Shown: positions 8,317 to 17,711 of the stretch, piece after piece
How positions within the stretch are numbered: position 1 is the first letter of the stretch
Layout: each line of letters starts with the position of its first letter
Origin: Arenibacterium halophilum
Lineage (GTDB): Bacteria > Pseudomonadota > Alphaproteobacteria > Rhodobacterales > Rhodobacteraceae
Assembly (NCBI RefSeq): GCF_005938225.1
Contig: NZ_VCPC01000003.1
Location: 372,001 to 436,000, forward strand
Length of the DNA stretch: 64,000 nucleotides
Direction of reading: 5' to 3'
Made by a program: the position numbers and the translations under genes
Notes under the pieces: generated by a model
What the model was told of the DNA's origin: nothing
What the model saw: only the letters and a program-made list of their open reading frames with translations
Databases searched by the model: none

Positions 8317-9615
8317 ATGGCACATAGCGAGATCGACAGCGCTGCGCCTGCACCGCGCAGATCACTTCTGCAAACGCTTGAAATCGACCTGCGCCTGTTG
8401 GGCATGATCGGCGCCTTCATCCTCGTCTGCCTTGTGTTCAACGTGCTGACCGATGGCCGTTTCCTCACCCCGCGCAACATCTTCAACCTGACGATCCAAA
8501 CCGTCAGCGTGGCGATCATGGCAACGGGCATGGTGTTCATCATCGTCACTCGCCACATCGACCTGTCGGTGGGCGCGCTTCTGGCGACCTGTTCGGCCGT
8601 GATGGCGATGACGCAGACAGAAATCCTGCCGTACCTGCTCGGGCTCGGGCTGGGCCACCCGCTGACGCCCTGGATCGCCATCGCGGTGGGCGTTATATGT
8701 GGCGCGCTTATCGGTGCGTTTCATGGCTGGCTGATCGGATACCTGACGATCCCGGCGTTCATCGTGACGCTGGGCGGGCTGCTGGTCTGGCGCAACGCGG
8801 CCTGGTACATCACCAGCGGCAAGACGATTGGCCCGCTGGATGACACGTTTCAGAAATTCGGCGGGATCAACGGTACGCTGGGGGCGTCAGCTTCGTGGGT
8901 CGTGGGCTTGCTGGCGCTGGCCGGGGCGCTGTTCGGGCTGTGGGCCGCGCGGCGCAACAAGATCCGCCATGACTTCCCGGTAAAACCGATCTGGGCCGAA
9001 GTGGTTCTGGCAGGGGTGATCGGCGCCGCGATCCTTGGCTTCGTGGCCGTGCTGAACGCCTACGAGGTGCCGGCGCGCCGCCTGCAACGGCTGTTCGAAA
9101 TGCGCGGAGAGGTGATGCCCGAGGGCTTCACCCAATCCTATGGGTTGCCGATTTCGGTGCTTGTGCTGATCGCCATCGCCATTGTCATGACACTCATCGC
9201 GCGGCGCACGCGGTTTGGCCGGTATGTCTTTGCCACCGGTGGCAACCCCGATGCGGCCGAACTGTCGGGGATCAACACGCGCTGGCTGACCGTCAAGATT
9301 TTCGCCCTTATGGGTGTGCTTTGTGCGATCTCGGCGGTGGTGGCCTCGGCCCGGCTGACCAACCACTCCAACGACATCGGCACGCTGGACGAATTGCGCG
9401 TGATCGCGGCGGCCGTGATCGGCGGCACCGCGCTGGCGGGCGGCATGGGCACGATCCACGGCGCGATCCTTGGCGCGCTGATCATGCAATCGCTGCAATC
9501 TGGCATGGCGATGGTGGGGGTCGATGCGCCCTTGCAGAACATCGTGGTGGGCGCGGTGCTCGTGCTCGCCGTGCTGATCGACATCATCTATCGCAGACGG
9601 ACGGGGGCAGCGTGA
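8317..9615 (+). CDS. xylH: XylH-like sugar ABC transporter permease
   Basis: Inner-membrane permease of 432 residues in the ribose/xylose (BPD_transp_2) class. Hydrophobic helices run through the protein, with family motifs [20 protein letters not shown] near residue 65, [15 protein letters not shown] near 155, [20 protein letters not shown] near 300 and [20 protein letters not shown] near 365. ATG 8317 (MAHSEIDS) has a strong purine-rich RBS; a GTG 39 bases upstream lacks one. The long central loop (residues about 200-270) between helices is normal for XylH. Its stop overlaps the ATG of the ATPase gene. Confidence 0.9.
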   Translation: MAHSEIDSAAPAPRRSLLQTLEIDLRLLGMIGAFILVCLVFNVLTDGRFLTPRNIFNLTIQTVSVAIMATGMVFIIVTRHIDLSVGALLATCSAVMAMTQTEILPYLLGLGLGHPLTPWIAIAVGVICGALIGAFHGWLIGYLTIPAFIVTLGGLLVWRNAAWYITSGKTIGPLDDTFQKFGGINGTLGASASWVVGLLALAGALFGLWAARRNKIRHDFPVKPIWAEVVLAGVIGAAILGFVAVLNAYEVPARRLQRLFEMRGEVMPEGFTQSYGLPISVLVLIAIAIVMTLIARRTRFGRYVFATGGNPDAAELSGINTRWLTVKIFALMGVLCAISAVVASARLTNHSNDIGTLDELRVIAAAVIGGTALAGGMGTIHGAILGALIMQSLQSGMAMVGVDAPLQNIVVGAVLVLAVLIDIIYRRRTGAA

Positions 9616-10373
9616 TGGCAGGGCAACAGGGCGAAAAGCTGGTCGAGATGGACGACATCTGCATCAGCTTCGGCGGGGTCCACGCGGTGGATCACGTCAG
9701 CGTCGATCTGCACGCGGGCGAGGTTGTCGGCCTGTTGGGTCACAACGGGGCCGGAAAATCGACACTGATCAAGATCCTCTCGGGGGCCTACAAGGCGGAT
9801 TCCGGCGAGATCCGGATCAAGGGCGCGCCGGTCAAGATCGAAAACCCCCGCGACGCGCGCCGCCACAAGATCGAAACGATCTACCAGACGCTGGCGCTGG
9901 CCGACAACCTGGATGCCGCCAGCAACCTGTTCCTGGGGCGCGAGCTGGTGACGCCGCTGGGGCTGGTCGATGACGACGCGATGGAGGCCGAGACCCGCCG
10001 CATCATGGCGCAGCTGAACCCGAACTTTCGCAAGTTCAACGCCCCGGTCTCGGCGTTGTCGGGCGGGCAGAGGCAATCCGTCGCCATCGCCCGAGCGGTC
10101 TATTTCGATGCGCAGATCCTGATCATGGACGAACCCACCGCCGCGCTGGGCCCGCATGAAACCCAGATGGTGTCCGAACTGATTCAGCGGCTTAAGGCGC
10201 AGGGTATCGGGATTTTCCTGATCAGCCACGACATACACGACGTGATGAAACTCTGCGACCGGGCCAGCGTGATGAAGAACGGCAAGCTGGTCGGCACGGT
10301 GGATGTGGCGGATGTGACGGATGACGACCTGCTAGGCATGATCATCCTCGGCAAACCGCCCAAGGCGGGCTAG
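9615..10373 (+). CDS. Sugar ABC transporter ATP-binding protein, single-domain XylG/FrcA type
   Basis: ATPase of 252 residues that energises the XylF/XylH importer. Walker [10 protein letters not shown] near residue 40, signature [15 protein letters not shown] near 143, Walker [13 protein letters not shown] near 167, and the switch histidine in [10 protein letters not shown] near 205. E. coli XylG is about twice this length because it carries two fused ABC domains. This protein has only one, as FrcA-type ATPases do, and would work as a homodimer. ATG 9615 overlaps the xylH stop by one base. It is followed after three bases by glucokinase, in one operon. Confidence 0.9.
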   Translation: MAGQQGEKLVEMDDICISFGGVHAVDHVSVDLHAGEVVGLLGHNGAGKSTLIKILSGAYKADSGEIRIKGAPVKIENPRDARRHKIETIYQTLALADNLDAASNLFLGRELVTPLGLVDDDAMEAETRRIMAQLNPNFRKFNAPVSALSGGQRQSVAIARAVYFDAQILIMDEPTAALGPHETQMVSELIQRLKAQGIGIFLISHDIHDVMKLCDRASVMKNGKLVGTVDVADVTDDDLLGMIILGKPPKAG

Positions 10374-10376
10374 GCG

Positions 10377-11330
10377 ATGGGCACGCCGTCCCGCATGTTG
10401 GTGGGCGATGTCGGCGGCACCAACACGCGGCTCGCGCTGGTCGAAGGTGGCTGCACCGGTGCCGTGGCCCGGTATGCCAACGACGCCTTTCCAGATTTCG
10501 CCAGCCTCCTCGGCGCCTATATCGAAGATCACAAGCCCGGGTCCGTCACAATCGCCCGCATCGCCGTTGCGGGTCCGGTGACCGGGACGCTGGCAAGGCT
10601 GACCAACCGCGACTGGGTGTTCCGGCCGCAGGATATTGCGCTAGCCCTTCCCGGCGGCGGGGCCAAGGTGCAACTGGTCAACGATCTGGTCGCGCTTGGT
10701 CATGCGCTTCCGGCCTTGAGGCAGGATCAGCAGAACATTCTGCGCAATCCGGCGAGTCTCGACAGCACGACCAGGCCGGCACTTGTCGTGGGCCTTGGCA
10801 CGGGGTTCAACGTCTGCCAAGTGCTCACAACATCGGCCGGTCCGCATGTTCTGGGCGCGGAACTGGGGCACGCCAGTCTTCCCTCCACACTGAAGGACGC
10901 TCTCGGAAAGTTTTTGCCTGACTCGGAGGAGACTTTTACCACCAACGAACACCTGTTCTCGGGGCGTGGTCTGGAACGGTTGCATCAGCTGCGGACGGGC
11001 AGAAGGATCGCCGCGCGCGAGATCGTCGATGGAGCTGGGTCAGATGCGTCGATGACGGCAAGCCTGACGCTTGCGGCGTCGCTGCTTGGCCAGCTGACGC
11101 GCGAGCTGGTGTTTCAGTATCTGCCGCTGGGGGGTGTTCATTTCGCCGGCACCGTTGCGCGCGGTTTGCTGCAATCGGGTGCGCACCAGGCTTTCCTTGA
11201 AGCCGCCACACGTGATGGTCCCTTCGCAGACCTTGTGGCACAGGCACCGCTATATCTTATCACCGACGACGGCGCCGCACTCACGGGGTTGGCTCGTATG
11301 GCTGACGCCAATGGATCGCGCGTCCTTTAG
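10377..11330 (+). CDS. glk: Glucokinase
   Basis: Cytoplasmic hexose kinase of 317 residues of the bacterial Glk family, ATP + glucose to glucose 6-phosphate. The phosphate-binding loop is VGDVGGTNTRLAL at about residues 9-21. The catalytic Asp lies in QLVNDLVALGHALP near 100, the position of E. coli Glk Asp100. The sugar-binding segment GAELGHASLP is near 160. It is not a ROK kinase: there is no CxCGxxGCxE zinc motif. It starts three bases after the importer ATPase, and its job is probably to trap the imported sugar. Its presence argues that the importer can bring in glucose, not only xylose. No xylose isomerase or xylulokinase gene is in the window. Confidence 0.88.
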   Translation: MGTPSRMLVGDVGGTNTRLALVEGGCTGAVARYANDAFPDFASLLGAYIEDHKPGSVTIARIAVAGPVTGTLARLTNRDWVFRPQDIALALPGGGAKVQLVNDLVALGHALPALRQDQQNILRNPASLDSTTRPALVVGLGTGFNVCQVLTTSAGPHVLGAELGHASLPSTLKDALGKFLPDSEETFTTNEHLFSGRGLERLHQLRTGRRIAAREIVDGAGSDASMTASLTLAASLLGQLTRELVFQYLPLGGVHFAGTVARGLLQSGAHQAFLEAATRDGPFADLVAQAPLYLITDDGAALTGLARMADANGSRVL

Positions 11331-11366
11331 GGTCTAATTTCGCGCTTCCGCACGAAGCCTCCGGCG

Positions 11367-11426
11367 GGGATATTTGCCCCCCAAAGAAGCAAGGGATTAA
11401 TTGACATCTTTGGGGTCAAATATCCC
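11367..11426. terminator. Inverted repeat between convergent glk and tamB (repeat family member)
   Basis: GGGATATTTG (11367-11376) pairs with CAAATATCCC (11417-11426), and CCCCAAAG (11379-11386) with CTTTGGGG (11408-11415), around a roughly 21-base loop. It lies between two convergent genes and probably ends both transcripts. The left half carries TATTT-N10-GAAGCAAGGG (11371-11395), the same spacing and end sequence as in the repeat at 5737-5761. Confidence 0.65.
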
Positions 11427-11514
11427 GGGGGAGTCCGCGCAGCGGGCGGGGGCAGAGCCCCCTCCAACCTGGCGACTTGTTGGTCCTGTCGGTTTGGATC
11501 GCCCAGCGTGGCGC

Positions 11515-14500
11515 TCAGTAGTCACGCTGAAAGAACAACCCAAGCCCGGTTTCTCCAGTGTTGTTGACCGAGCCCTTGATCGTCAGCTCTTTCGTCAAAT
11601 CAAGGTTCAGGTTCACTTCGCTGTCGCCTTCGGCGTTGATCGTCACGTCGGTGTAGACATTGTCCGAGATATAGCCGCCAAGGCCGACCTGCGCGCGCCC
11701 GTCGTCGTCGGTGCCAAGGTCAAGGTTGTCGACTCCCAGACCCTGACGGACCTTGTCGAGGAACCCGCCCCCGCGGCCCGAAAGCGTGGCAAGCTGAGCG
11801 CCCAGTTGCGCCAGTTTCAGCGGCGACAGATCAGTGAACTTGTCACCGAACAGCAGCATCGCCAATGCCTCTTCGCTGGGGCGCTCGGGAACCGAGGTCA
11901 CCTCGATTCGCGGCGTGCTGGCAGGGCCGGTGACGGCCAGCGTTGCTTCGCCTTCCGAGGTCGAGGTGGTGGCGGCGAAGTTCAGGTAAGGCTCCAGTCG
12001 CCCTTGCATCGATACCGATCCCTCGGTCAGGGTCAGGCGGCGGCCGAGTATGTCCATATAGCCCCGGATCAGACCGATCCGCCCTGAGGGGACGACGTTG
12101 GCGGTGGTGCCGCCGACGCGCACGCTGCCACCCAGTTCGGCGTTCAGCCCGCGTCCGCGCACGAAGATGCGGCTGGGCGCGTTCAGCACAAGGTCAAGCC
12201 CGTAGGCCGCCGACGCGCCGCCACCTTGGTCCAGCAGGCCGGCGCGCGCGCGTGTGCGCCGCGTGGCGCCGGATTCCCCGACATGGCGGATGGTGGGGAT
12301 TGGCGCGGTGCCGATGGCGCCCGACACGGCGGCGATGTTGATTTCGGTTTCGCCAAAGGTGATTTGCCCGCCGATTGTGCCACCGCCGGTCAGCCCGCCG
12401 TCGAAGCGCAGCGCGCCATTCGAGGTAGATTTATAGGACAGGTTGTCTGTCAGCACGATGTTCTGCAAGGCAATGGCAAGCCCTGCATTGAACGGCGCGC
12501 TCAGACCGAAAGGGCCGGACACGGTGAACCGCCCACCCGCACGCAAGCCGCCACTGGCGTTGATTTGGGCGCTGCCGCTGCCCAGCCGCACGGATGTATC
12601 CAGTCCGGTGATCGCCTGCCCCACGGCGGGAATGGCGACCGATGCACCATTGGCCGTTACAGTGCCCGACAGCGCGTTCAGCCCCGGCGTGCCATTCAGC
12701 GCCAGATCAAACCGTGCGGTGCCGGTGATTGAATTCGGCCGGATCACCGCATTTGCGAGCCCCAGTTGCGCCTGCCCCCGCGCTGTCACATCGGCGCGGT
12801 TGGCGGCCTGATCATAGGTGCCGTCCAGATCGGCCTCGATCCCGCCGGGGCCTGTCGCCATGGCGTCTAGGCTCCAGACATTGCCGGCGCGGGCGGCTTC
12901 GCCCGCTGCCGTCAGCGTCCCCGCGAAATCGGGGACGAGTCGTTGGATGCGCTCCAGCGCCGCGTCGAAATACAGCTGCGCGTCGGTGCTGGCTTCGTCA
13001 TAGGTGGCGCGGAAAGTGCCCGACAGCCCCGCCGAGCCTTCGGCCACCGCGTTGACCTGCCATGTCTTTTCCTCGAACCGCCGGGCGCGGCCTTTGGCGG
13101 CTATGCCGCCCGCAAGATCGGGCAGGAAGGCCTGCACCCGGTCGAAGGCCGCGTCAAAGAACACGTCCAGCGCGCCGGTGGTTTCGGTGAAACTGCCACG
13201 GAAATTGCCGGACAGCCCGGCAGTGCCGCCGGTGTCTATCGCGGCGGTCCATGTGGTGTCGGGCGCACGATTGGCGGTGCCTGCGGTGGTGAGCGATCCG
13301 GCCAGCTGTGGCACGAAGCGTTCGATGCGCTCGACCGTGGTGTCAAATTCGGTACGCGCGGCGCCGGTGGGTTCATCATAGGTGGCTGCCAGCGTACCGG
13401 TCAGCCCCGCGCTGCCGCTGGTCTGCGCTTCGACGTCCCAGGCGCCCGCACCGGAGCGGGTGGCTTTGCCGTCTGCTGCCAGCGTGCCGGCAACCTGGGG
13501 GACGAGCCGTTCCAGCCGCTCGAACGCCGCATCGAAGTCCAGGGCCAGATCGCCCGTGCTTTCCGAGAAATCGGCCTGAAAGTCGCCCGTGATCCCCGCG
13601 CTGCCGCTGGTGTTGGCTGTGACAGTCCAGCCGGCTTCGGTGCTGCGGCGGGCGGTGCCGGTGGATTGCAGCGTGCCATTCAGGGCGGGTACGAATTTTT
13701 CCAGCCCGTTTACCGTGGCGATATAATCGATATCGGCGGCGCCATCGGCCTGCAGCGTGGCGGTGATATTGGCGGTGGTCGCATCGGGTGCGCGGAATTG
13801 GACCCGGGCATTCACCACTTCCCCCTGATGGCGCAGATCGCCCGACAGGGTCACCGGCCCCGGCGATTGCGGTACGATGCGGGCCAGGTCGTCCAGACGC
13901 GCGCGAAAATCGAAATCGCTGGCGGTGCTTCGGATGGTGCCGCTGGCGGTCGCCTCCAGTGCCTCACCTGTCAGATCGAAGCTGCGCAGGGTCGTGCCGG
14001 TTTCATCGCGCATGGCGTCCAGAGCCAGCGAGGTATTGCCGCCGGTGATCGCGTTCAACTGCGCGATGCCTGTGGTCAGATCTCGGGTTTCGGCGGCGAG
14101 TTGCAGATCGAAATCGCCGCCTAGGGGCGAGCCGGTGCCGCGCAGCGTGGCATTGGCCGCGCCCGACAGATTGCGCCCGGCCAGATCGGAAAAGCGCGAC
14201 AGATCGTCGGCTTCGACTTCGGCTTCGCCGGTCAGGCGGAACCCGGTGTCGAGCCCGTCAACACGGCCCGTAACTCGCGCGGCGTAATCGGTGCCGGTCA
14301 GCTCGAACCCGTCCAGTTGCACCGCGCCACCCGATTGCCAGTCGACATTGCCGCTCAGGGCCAAGCTGCTGCCCACCGCGCGATTCAGTGCGGGGTTCAC
14401 CAGCGCAAGGCCGTCAAGCTGGGCGGTGATCGTGCCCACCAGACGGGGCGCGCCGGTCTGGTCCAGCGTGCCGCGCCCGGTCAACTGCGCGCGCTCGGCT

Positions 14501-15684
14501 TCGAAATCAACCCGGGCAAGGCCGCGCAGATCGGCGTCCAGCGTCCAGCCGTTGCTGGCATCGGCGTCGAATTGCAGCGCGATATTGGCACCCGCAACCG
14601 ACATCGGCGGCGTCCCGGCGGGCAGGACCACTGTTTGCCCCTCGGGCGGTTCGATGCGCCCGCTCAGATCGGCGCGGCGCAGCTTGCCCGCCGCATCGGT
14701 GGTAAGCGCGCCCGTCAGGTTCAGCGCATTGGCAGCCAGCGAAAATTCCGGCAGGTCAAAGCTGCCATCGCCGCCACGTCGTCCCGAAATGGCCAGTTGC
14801 GCGGAATTCCCAAAGAACTCGTGGTAAGACGGGGCGATCAACGGAGTCAGATCGCCTGCAAGCTCGGCCGAAAAGGCGGTGCCGGGCTGGTCGCTTCCGT
14901 CTTCCTCTTCCGTCAGGCGAATTTGGCCTGCGATGCGTTCCACATCATCAGTCGCCAGCGTGATGTCGATGCCCACGTCCGAAATTGGCCCTGCGCCGCG
15001 CGCGGTCAGCGCCAGCGAGGGCCGGTCGGGGATGTTAAGGATCTCGGTGAACAACCCGTCTGCATCCTCGATCACGGAGAGATCCAGCACCAACTCGCGG
15101 CTGGAGTTACTGTAATCGGCTTTCAGCGTGATCTGGTCGCCGGGGCGGTCGATCCGGGTCAGCGCGACATCGGCGTCCAGCGCCCCGTCGATCAGGCTCA
15201 GCGCGCCCTTGAATGTCAGGTCGGCAGCGCGGCCTGCGACTGGCTCGGCCAATTCCAGCCGGTCAACCGAGATGTCTTCGATGGTGACCGACACGGGCAA
15301 TTCGGGCAGCGCAAAGGGCTGCGCCTCGGGCGTGGGCAGATCGGGGTCGGTCGTCACGCCGGGGCGGCGGGCCACCGCGATACGCTCGGCGCTCAGCGTT
15401 TGCACCTGAAGATTACCGCGCAGCAGGGCCGAGCGGCTCCAATCCAGCACGGCGTTTTCGATGGTCAGCCACACGCCTTCGTCGTCCGACACCGTCAACT
15501 GGCGCAGGGTGGCGCGGGTGCTGAGTGCCCCCTCCAGCCCGATCACTCGGACGTTGCGGTTTTCCCCCGACAGCGCGTTCTGCAACAGGTCGGCGATAAA
15601 GCCGCCGCTTTCGTCATCCTGCGCAAACGATGGCGTGGCAAGGCAACTCAGCGCCAGAAGAAGGCTCGCAAGAAGACGCATCAA
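11515..15684 (-). CDS. tamB: TamB, translocation and assembly module inner-membrane/periplasmic component
   Basis: Giant periplasm-spanning protein of 1389 residues (AsmA/chorein-like superfamily) that works with TamA in outer-membrane protein assembly and probably phospholipid transfer. It has an N-terminal signal/anchor (MMRLLASLLLALSCLATPSFA), a long beta-rich body, and the diagnostic C-terminal DUF490/TamB domain from about residue 1050. Visible there are PSRIFVRGRGLNAELGGSVRV, GRIGLIRGYMDILGRRLTLTEGSV, EEALAMLLFGDKFTDLSPLKLAQLGAQLA and a last strand ending FFQRDY. Residues 661-974 hold five tandem 63-residue repeats (see the repeat entry). The start overlaps the tamA stop by four bases, so the two are co-translated. 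Confidence 0.93.
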   Translation of the reverse strand: MMRLLASLLLALSCLATPSFAQDDESGGFIADLLQNALSGENRNVRVIGLEGALSTRATLRQLTVSDDEGVWLTIENAVLDWSRSALLRGNLQVQTLSAERIAVARRPGVTTDPDLPTPEAQPFALPELPVSVTIEDISVDRLELAEPVAGRAADLTFKGALSLIDGALDADVALTRIDRPGDQITLKADYSNSSRELVLDLSVIEDADGLFTEILNIPDRPSLALTARGAGPISDVGIDITLATDDVERIAGQIRLTEEEDGSDQPGTAFSAELAGDLTPLIAPSYHEFFGNSAQLAISGRRGGDGSFDLPEFSLAANALNLTGALTTDAAGKLRRADLSGRIEPPEGQTVVLPAGTPPMSVAGANIALQFDADASNGWTLDADLRGLARVDFEAERAQLTGRGTLDQTGAPRLVGTITAQLDGLALVNPALNRAVGSSLALSGNVDWQSGGAVQLDGFELTGTDYAARVTGRVDGLDTGFRLTGEAEVEADDLSRFSDLAGRNLSGAANATLRGTGSPLGGDFDLQLAAETRDLTTGIAQLNAITGGNTSLALDAMRDETGTTLRSFDLTGEALEATASGTIRSTASDFDFRARLDDLARIVPQSPGPVTLSGDLRHQGEVVNARVQFRAPDATTANITATLQADGAADIDYIATVNGLEKFVPALNGTLQSTGTARRSTEAGWTVTANTSGSAGITGDFQADFSESTGDLALDFDAAFERLERLVPQVAGTLAADGKATRSGAGAWDVEAQTSGSAGLTGTLAATYDEPTGAARTEFDTTVERIERFVPQLAGSLTTAGTANRAPDTTWTAAIDTGGTAGLSGNFRGSFTETTGALDVFFDAAFDRVQAFLPDLAGGIAAKGRARRFEEKTWQVNAVAEGSAGLSGTFRATYDEASTDAQLYFDAALERIQRLVPDFAGTLTAAGEAARAGNVWSLDAMATGPGGIEADLDGTYDQAANRADVTARGQAQLGLANAVIRPNSITGTARFDLALNGTPGLNALSGTVTANGASVAIPAVGQAITGLDTSVRLGSGSAQINASGGLRAGGRFTVSGPFGLSAPFNAGLAIALQNIVLTDNLSYKSTSNGALRFDGGLTGGGTIGGQITFGETEINIAAVSGAIGTAPIPTIRHVGESGATRRTRARAGLLDQGGGASAAYGLDLVLNAPSRIFVRGRGLNAELGGSVRVGGTTANVVPSGRIGLIRGYMDILGRRLTLTEGSVSMQGRLEPYLNFAATTSTSEGEATLAVTGPASTPRIEVTSVPERPSEEALAMLLFGDKFTDLSPLKLAQLGAQLATLSGRGGGFLDKVRQGLGVDNLDLGTDDDGRAQVGLGGYISDNVYTDVTINAEGDSEVNLNLDLTKELTIKGSVNNTGETGLGLFFQRDY
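12763..13704 (-). repeat. Five tandem 189-base (63-residue) repeats inside tamB
   Basis: In-frame copies at 13516-13704, 13327-13515, 13138-13326, 12949-13137 and 12763-12948; the last has lost one codon. Each starts with (L/I/V)(E/Q)xF/L(V/L)P, as in LEKFVPALNG, LERLVPQVAG, IERFVPQLAG, VQAFLPDLAG and IQRLVPDFAG. Each continues with GxAxR, a Trp, then a G(S/T)AG(L/I)xG segment, and ends FD(A/T)xxxR. The segment before residue 661 (ARIVPQSPG, about 601) looks like a decayed sixth copy. The constant phase points to tandem duplication within the gene. Confidence 0.9.
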
Positions 15685-17504
15685 AAGGCCTGCCCGATCC
15701 CAAGGTAGAATTGCAGCCCGTCCCCGGTGGACCCGCTGACCGGCTTGGCCAGATCCAACCGGATCGGCCCGATGGCGCCCAGATCATAGCGGATACCGAT
15801 GCCCGCGCCGGCATGGCGCCGTGAGGAACCGGATACAAAGGAAGAACTGTCGATGGCCCCGATGTCGTAGAACCCGACCAGCGTGATTTTCTGCGCCACA
15901 CGGGCACGGATTTCGGCAGTGGCGGCCAGCATCGATCGGCCCCCTGCAATGTTGGCGCCCACCGGAATGCCAAGCGATTCATAGGGTTGGCCGCGCACGG
16001 TGCCCGCGCCGCCAGAGAAGAACAGCATGTCGGGCGAGATTTCCGACAGCGATGGCCCGACGACCGACCCAAGCTGTACCCGCCCGGCCAGCACGATGCG
16101 CCCGTCTTCACCAAAGCTTAGATACCCGCGCCCGTCGGCATAGGCGGCAAGCCCAGATCCCGATCCGCTGATCCCGGCAAAGGGCGTAAGCCGCGCGTTC
16201 AGGTAGAACCCTTGCGTCGCGCTGGTTTCCGAATCGCGCCTGTCCCATTCCGCAGTGAAGGGCAGAGAGATCAGATCGAACTTGCGGTCGGTGCCAAAGG
16301 CATCGTCGGCCCTGGTCGTGCTGATTTCAAGCGAGGCTTTGGCCATCAGCGTGTCCGAGAAGATGCGCCGCACACCCACGCCCAGCATGGCCCGGTTCAG
16401 ATCGTAATGGTCGCGGTCAATCCGCTCGATCGAGCCAAGGTAGAACAGGTTGTTGTCGCGGCCCAGCCGCGCGGGGCGGTCAAGGCGGAAGGCAACCCGG
16501 CCGTCGATGTCCTGATCGCCGCCAATGTTGCGAATTTCGCCTTCCAGCCGGAATCGTTCGCCCGCACCAAATAGGTTGCGGTGCAGCCATGCGGCTGAGA
16601 GCGTCACCCCGCTGTTCGACGCGATCTCGGCGCCAAACGTGATGCGGCGGGGCAGCTGCTCGGCAACATTCGCGGTGAAATCGAGCGTTCCGTCGGCGTT
16701 GGGTGTGTCGGCCTCGACAATGCTGACGGAACTAAACACGCCGGTTCGCCGCAGCCGGGCCGCCACGCGCTGAACCATCTCGGGGCTATAGGTTTCATCC
16801 CACGGCAACCCGGCGATGCGCTGGATCGCCTCGGTCCGCATCCGCGTGTTGCCGCTGACGGACAGGCGGCCAAACCGCAGCTGCGGACCGGGAATGATGC
16901 GGATATCGGCGTCCACCCGGGCGGCGGAGTGATTGGCGGTGATGCTCTGATCGCCCACGCTGGCCTTGGCGTGCCCCACGTTTCGCCAGCCGTCGCGCGC
17001 GCCGAGTGCGGCGGCGCGGATTGTGCCAGTGGTGGCGACCTGTCCGGTGGCGAATTCGGGCGGCAGGTCCGTTCCCGGGGCAACCGGGGCGACACGCGCA
17101 GTGCCAAAGCGGAACTGGCGACCCGGGTTCACGGTGATGGTGGCACGCGCCACCTGACCTGGCGGGTTGATCAGCGGAATGTTCGACGCCTCGCGCCCGT
17201 CCAGCCGGATCGAAACCTGCGGACTGAAATAGCCGGCATCGTACAGCACCTGCACGATTGTGCGGTAATCGGCCAGCGCGGCGGCAAGGATTTCCTGCGG
17301 GCTGGTCTGGTCATTGTCCTGCGCGGCCAGTGTCGCGGAAGATCCTTCGATCTGGTCGATCACATCTTCAGGAAGTCCCGGGGCGCTCAGCGTCGATTCG
17401 AGCGCGCGCAACGGTCCGGCCATGGCAAGGGCAGCCAGACAGGCGGCGGCGACAATGTTGAACGCTGTTTTGCGATTCGGCGAAAACCCCACCAGTACCG
17501 TCAC
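15681..17504 (-). CDS. tamA: TamA, Omp85-family outer-membrane protein
   Basis: Outer-membrane beta-barrel of 607 residues, partner of TamB. Residues 1-35 are a signal sequence (AFNIVAAACLAALAMAGPLRA). Three POTRA-like modules fill roughly 60-270 (VLYDAGYFSPQVSIRL; LRFGRLSVSGNTRMRTEAIQ; RLRRTGVFSSVSIVEAD). The barrel follows from about 280 and carries the Omp85 loop-6 signature VRGQPYESLG near 515. The chain ends with an aromatic residue (LGIGQAF), as barrel proteins do for BAM recognition. Three POTRA domains fit TamA rather than BamA, which has five. The start at 17504 is 207 bases from a divergent LysR gene. Confidence 0.92.
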   Translation of the reverse strand: MTVLVGFSPNRKTAFNIVAAACLAALAMAGPLRALESTLSAPGLPEDVIDQIEGSSATLAAQDNDQTSPQEILAAALADYRTIVQVLYDAGYFSPQVSIRLDGREASNIPLINPPGQVARATITVNPGRQFRFGTARVAPVAPGTDLPPEFATGQVATTGTIRAAALGARDGWRNVGHAKASVGDQSITANHSAARVDADIRIIPGPQLRFGRLSVSGNTRMRTEAIQRIAGLPWDETYSPEMVQRVAARLRRTGVFSSVSIVEADTPNADGTLDFTANVAEQLPRRITFGAEIASNSGVTLSAAWLHRNLFGAGERFRLEGEIRNIGGDQDIDGRVAFRLDRPARLGRDNNLFYLGSIERIDRDHYDLNRAMLGVGVRRIFSDTLMAKASLEISTTRADDAFGTDRKFDLISLPFTAEWDRRDSETSATQGFYLNARLTPFAGISGSGSGLAAYADGRGYLSFGEDGRIVLAGRVQLGSVVGPSLSEISPDMLFFSGGAGTVRGQPYESLGIPVGANIAGGRSMLAATAEIRARVAQKITLVGFYDIGAIDSSSFVSGSSRRHAGAGIGIRYDLGAIGPIRLDLAKPVSGSTGDGLQFYLGIGQAF

Positions 17505-17711
17505 TTACCCCAATGCCCCTATCAGTCGACGGCGGCTGCCATCGCTTGCCCCTTGCATGTATCATGCGGCACATCAGGGATAAACGCGAAAGCCGCGACT
17601 GCGGTTCCATGCGCGCCGTTTCGCGCGCGATCCGGGCACCGGCGTCTGTGCCGTAGCGGCAGATGCGCGGATCGTTTGACAGATGGCCGTTTTATCAATC
17701 AAAACAATAAA

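Noticed and set aside
12943-14124. Glycine/arginine-rich plus-strand frame opposite the tamB repeats
   Set aside because: Its apparent repeats only mirror the tamB repeats on the other strand.
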